A DNA stretch of 37,090 bases from Pseudomonadota bacterium. GTDB lineage: Bacteria; Planctomycetota; UBA8108; UBA1146. The DNA lies in assembly GCA_017859655.1 (NCBI GenBank), contig JAFMMO010000010.1, positions 1 to 37,090 on the forward strand, written 5' to 3'. Position numbers and translations under genes: made by a program. Shown piece after piece: positions 34,576 through 37,090 of the stretch; position 1 is the stretch's first letter; the number at the start of each line of letters is the position of its first letter. The notes beneath the pieces are model-generated. The model saw only the letters and a list, made by a program, of their open reading frames with translations, ran no database searches and was not told where the DNA came from.

Positions 34576-36718
34576 AGCAGTCGGGGAAGGAGTCGGCGGT
34601 GGGGTCGAGGCCCACGCCGGGCCAGGGGTAGGGGGGCGCCGGCCCCCCGGCGAAGAGGAACGAGAGGAGGTAGATCGGATCGGAGATCGTCAGGAGGCCG
34701 TTGTCATCGAGGTCCGCCGCATCCGCGCAGGAGGGCGCCGGCCCCCCCGTGAAGAGGAACGCGAGGATCGAGACCGCGTCATTGAGCTGGAGCCCCCCTC
34801 CCATGTCGAAGTCCCCGCGAAGGAAGCGCAACGGCGGCGGCGGGCCATCCGGCAGGACCGTGACCACCCCGTCGGAGAGGGCGGGGCTCTGGGAGAACCC
34901 GTTCACCGTGATCGACACCGCGATCGGCGGGGAGGAGATCGTCTCATCGAACTCGATCGCGGTCGGCGCCGCCGTCGGTGCGGTCGCGGAGACATCGAAG
35001 CGGAGATGCAGGATCCGCTGGTCCTCTCCGGGGGGCAGCACCCTTCCGTCCGCGGGAGGGTAGAGATCGAAGAGGACCCCCACCGTGGCCGCCTCCGGGC
35101 CGGAGGGACCGGAGACCGAGTTGATGACGAGGAAGTCGGGAGTGAGCGAGCCCGCGGGGGTCTGGTCGAGGTCCGCGCTGTTCAGCTGAAGGACGGCCGG
35201 ATCCCACCGAAGACCGAGTTGGTACCCCATCACCGGGGCCGCGTTGTCGAGCAGGACGGGGACGACGATCCCGGGCTCCCCGCGGTGCACGAGGAGGTCG
35301 GGGACCCGCATCGCGCTGCTGGTGTCGATCACCTCCACCGCCTCGGTGACGGTCATGGTGTCGTTGCCGCCGGGCCCGAGCACGGTGAGGGTCACATCGT
35401 AGATGCCCGCCTTAGTGTAGGTGTGCAGCGGAGAGACCTCGGTCGAGGTGCTCCCGTCCCCGAAGTCCCACTCGTGACGGATGATCGCGCCGGCGGAGAG
35501 ACTGGTGAACTGCACCGGGAGGGGCAGCGAGCCGCCCCCCGGATCGAGGGTGAAGTCGGCGGTCGGCGCGGGCACCTCGTTCCGATACCAGAGGCTGCCC
35601 GCCCTCCGGTAGACGAGGTGCGCGTGTCCGGCGGGATCGACCGCCGCGGCGAGACGATCCTCGGGATCGGCGGGGGTCGCCGTCAGGTTCTCATAGGGGA
35701 AGAGGAGACCGGCAGCGCCGAGGCGGCGCCACACATCGCCGAGCGCCGTGAAGAAGAGCTGCACCCCCCCCAGCCCGGGGTCGGCGAGCAGGAGTGCCTG
35801 CTCCACATCGGGGATCCCCGGGCTCACAGAGATCGGAGTGCTGAAGGCGGTCCCCCCAACCGGCCGGTGCGAGTAGAGCACGGCGCCGCCTCGGAGGTGG
35901 ACGACGTGGATCCCACCGTTGCCATCCACCGCCACGCGGGGAGCGCTCGCGACACCGCCCCCCGGCGAGGAGAGCGTCGTCTCCGCGCTCCAGCTCCCCG
36001 AGCTCAGGGAGCGATGGCGGACCTCGCCCCCTCGCAGGTAGACGAGCTCATGATCGCCTCCGGATCCCGCGGCCAGATGGGGGGCCTCCCCCTCCCCCAC
36101 CGTGACCAACCCGGAGCTGGGGGACAGATGGAGGATCAGGGGAGTGCCGGCGTCCTCCCGCACCCAGACGACATCCGGAGAGCCGAAGCCGGAGCGGTTC
36201 GCGACCGAGGGGGCCCGGTCGATCTGAGGAGATGGCGCGACCTCGATCACCGGGCCGAAGCTCCCCGCGAGCCCCTCGGACTCATGAATCCCCGAGCCGG
36301 GACCGGGGACATCCTCCTGGGCGAACAGGAGGCGCGCCGGCCCCCCGGAGGAGATGGAGATCTGTGGAGAGGAGACCGCTCCCGGGGTCACCAGCTCAAT
36401 GGCGGGGCTCTCGAGGAGAGGACCGATCTGGAAGCGAACCGCCCCGTTGCTCACATGACCGATGAAGACCGAGCCGATCTGGAACGCGCGAATCACCGGA
36501 TCGACCGCGTCGTCCGCGGTGACGAGACGCTCGGGGTTCAGGGTGAGCTGAGCCGGGAGCGGGGTCGAGGCGGGGAGCAGGAGCAACAGGAGGAGGAGCG
36601 GAAGGAGAGGAGTGCCGGTGGGGAGACAGCAGCTGCCTCTCGACCGCGTGGCGGCGGGTGCACGATGCGGATCGCCCACGAGCCCGGTCCCTTCCAGTGC
36701 CGAGGATCCCCGAGGCAT
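34574..36718 (-). CDS. Secreted multidomain protein: propeller-like N-terminal region, PKD domain, cohesin-like domain, C-terminal dockerin-type repeats
   Basis: Poly-Leu signal peptide; PKD ([46 protein letters not shown]); cohesin-like ([41 protein letters not shown]...GVLFDL...[10 protein letters not shown]); dockerin ([26 protein letters not shown]...[24 protein letters not shown]). True start may be GTG 36679 (GGAAGGGA upstream). Confidence 0.8.
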   Translation of the reverse strand: MPRGSSALEGTGLVGDPHRAPAATRSRGSCCLPTGTPLLPLLLLLLLLPASTPLPAQLTLNPERLVTADDAVDPVIRAFQIGSVFIGHVSNGAVRFQIGPLLESPAIELVTPGAVSSPQISISSGGPARLLFAQEDVPGPGSGIHESEGLAGSFGPVIEVAPSPQIDRAPSVANRSGFGSPDVVWVREDAGTPLILHLSPSSGLVTVGEGEAPHLAAGSGGDHELVYLRGGEVRHRSLSSGSWSAETTLSSPGGGVASAPRVAVDGNGGIHVVHLRGGAVLYSHRPVGGTAFSTPISVSPGIPDVEQALLLADPGLGGVQLFFTALGDVWRRLGAAGLLFPYENLTATPADPEDRLAAAVDPAGHAHLVYRRAGSLWYRNEVPAPTADFTLDPGGGSLPLPVQFTSLSAGAIIRHEWDFGDGSTSTEVSPLHTYTKAGIYDVTLTVLGPGGNDTMTVTEAVEVIDTSSAMRVPDLLVHRGEPGIVVPVLLDNAAPVMGYQLGLRWDPAVLQLNSADLDQTPAGSLTPDFLVINSVSGPSGPEAATVGVLFDLYPPADGRVLPPGEDQRILHLRFDVSATAPTAAPTAIEFDETISSPPIAVSITVNGFSQSPALSDGVVTVLPDGPPPPLRFLRGDFDMGGGLQLNDAVSILAFLFTGGPAPSCADAADLDDNGLLTISDPIYLLSFLFAGGPAPPYPWPGVGLDPTADSFPDC

Positions 36719-36903
36719 GCACGCATTTGCGGAAGGCGCGACCGTCGCGCGACGTGAGCCCTGAGCAGGGATCGATCACCTCATGGGGTGGCGATCCGAG
36801 ATTCCGACACGAGGGGAGTGTAGCAAGCGATCCCCACCCCCTCTACCGACCACCCCCCGGGGGCGGAGGCCGGATGACACACCGGCGAGGGCCCCGCGGC
36901 GGG

Positions 36904-37090
36904 CTATTCCGCGCCCAGCAGCCGGGGGAGGAGGTCCGCGGCGGTGCCGGGGAGCTGGATCGCCCCTTCGATCGCAGGGGCGGGATTGACCTCGACGAGG
37001 AGCATGCCGGGCGGCGCCAGCCGGACGAGGGACGCCGCCGGCTCGACGACGCCGGAGGTCCCCACCACGATCAGGGCTCCCGCTCGGCGG
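36904..37090 (-). CDS. cobB: NAD-dependent protein deacylase, Sir2/CobB family, C-terminal fragment (5' end beyond window)
   Basis: Minus-strand translation from the window edge: RRAGALIVVGTSGVVEPAASLVRLAPPGMLLVEVNPAPAIEGAIQLPGTAADLLPRLLGAE-stop; VGTSG...VEVNP is the Sir2 C-terminal signature. Missing from the ORF track because its start lies outside the window. Confidence 0.85.
   Translation of the reverse strand, partial: RRAGALIVVGTSGVVEPAASLVRLAPPGMLLVEVNPAPAIEGAIQLPGTAADLLPRLLGAE

Noticed and set aside
34475-36757. 760-aa plus-strand ORF opposite the PKD/dockerin gene
   Set aside because: Low-complexity charged shadow ORF with no domain; the opposite strand has signal peptide, PKD and dockerin motifs.

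Overview
Very GC-rich bacterial chromosomal window that is mostly core and housekeeping genes. A C-terminal tandem dockerin-type module suggests a Planctomycetes-like or other secretory lineage; this is a weak inference only. Layout: nnrD (partial)-pyrK on +; a predicted lipoprotein M24 peptidase on -; a small membrane protein, a ~715-nt non-coding gap, an HNH protein and a TPMT-like methyltransferase on +; ABC ATPase/permease/HD hydrolase on -; MGMT on +; then a long minus-strand stretch. That stretch contains cobB (partial, absent from the ORF track), a secreted PKD/cohesin-like/dockerin protein, an RND efflux operon (MFP plus two different RND pumps), tRNA-Leu(GAG), an aspartate aminotransferase, a protease-less five-PDZ protein, aroK-pilD, an OmpA-like lipoprotein, pilT-pilB-pilC-pilS-pilR, and a GT-C-like/TPR membrane protein. 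No CRISPR array, transposase, integrase or phage gene was recognised. The best candidate for something undescribed is 3371-4784: a standalone HNH protein whose N-terminus resembles the PLMP segment of IscB/IshB-type proteins, preceded by a ~500-nt non-coding region with a promoter-like sequence and several strong hairpins. Other items: a ~400-nt non-coding stretch ending in a textbook intrinsic terminator after pyrK, a possible leaderless ABC transporter promoter inside MGMT, the five-PDZ scaffold, an inverted repeat over a -10-like box before the RND operon, and unusual insertions in one RND pump and in the prepilin peptidase. All calls are from reading sequence and motifs; no searches were run.
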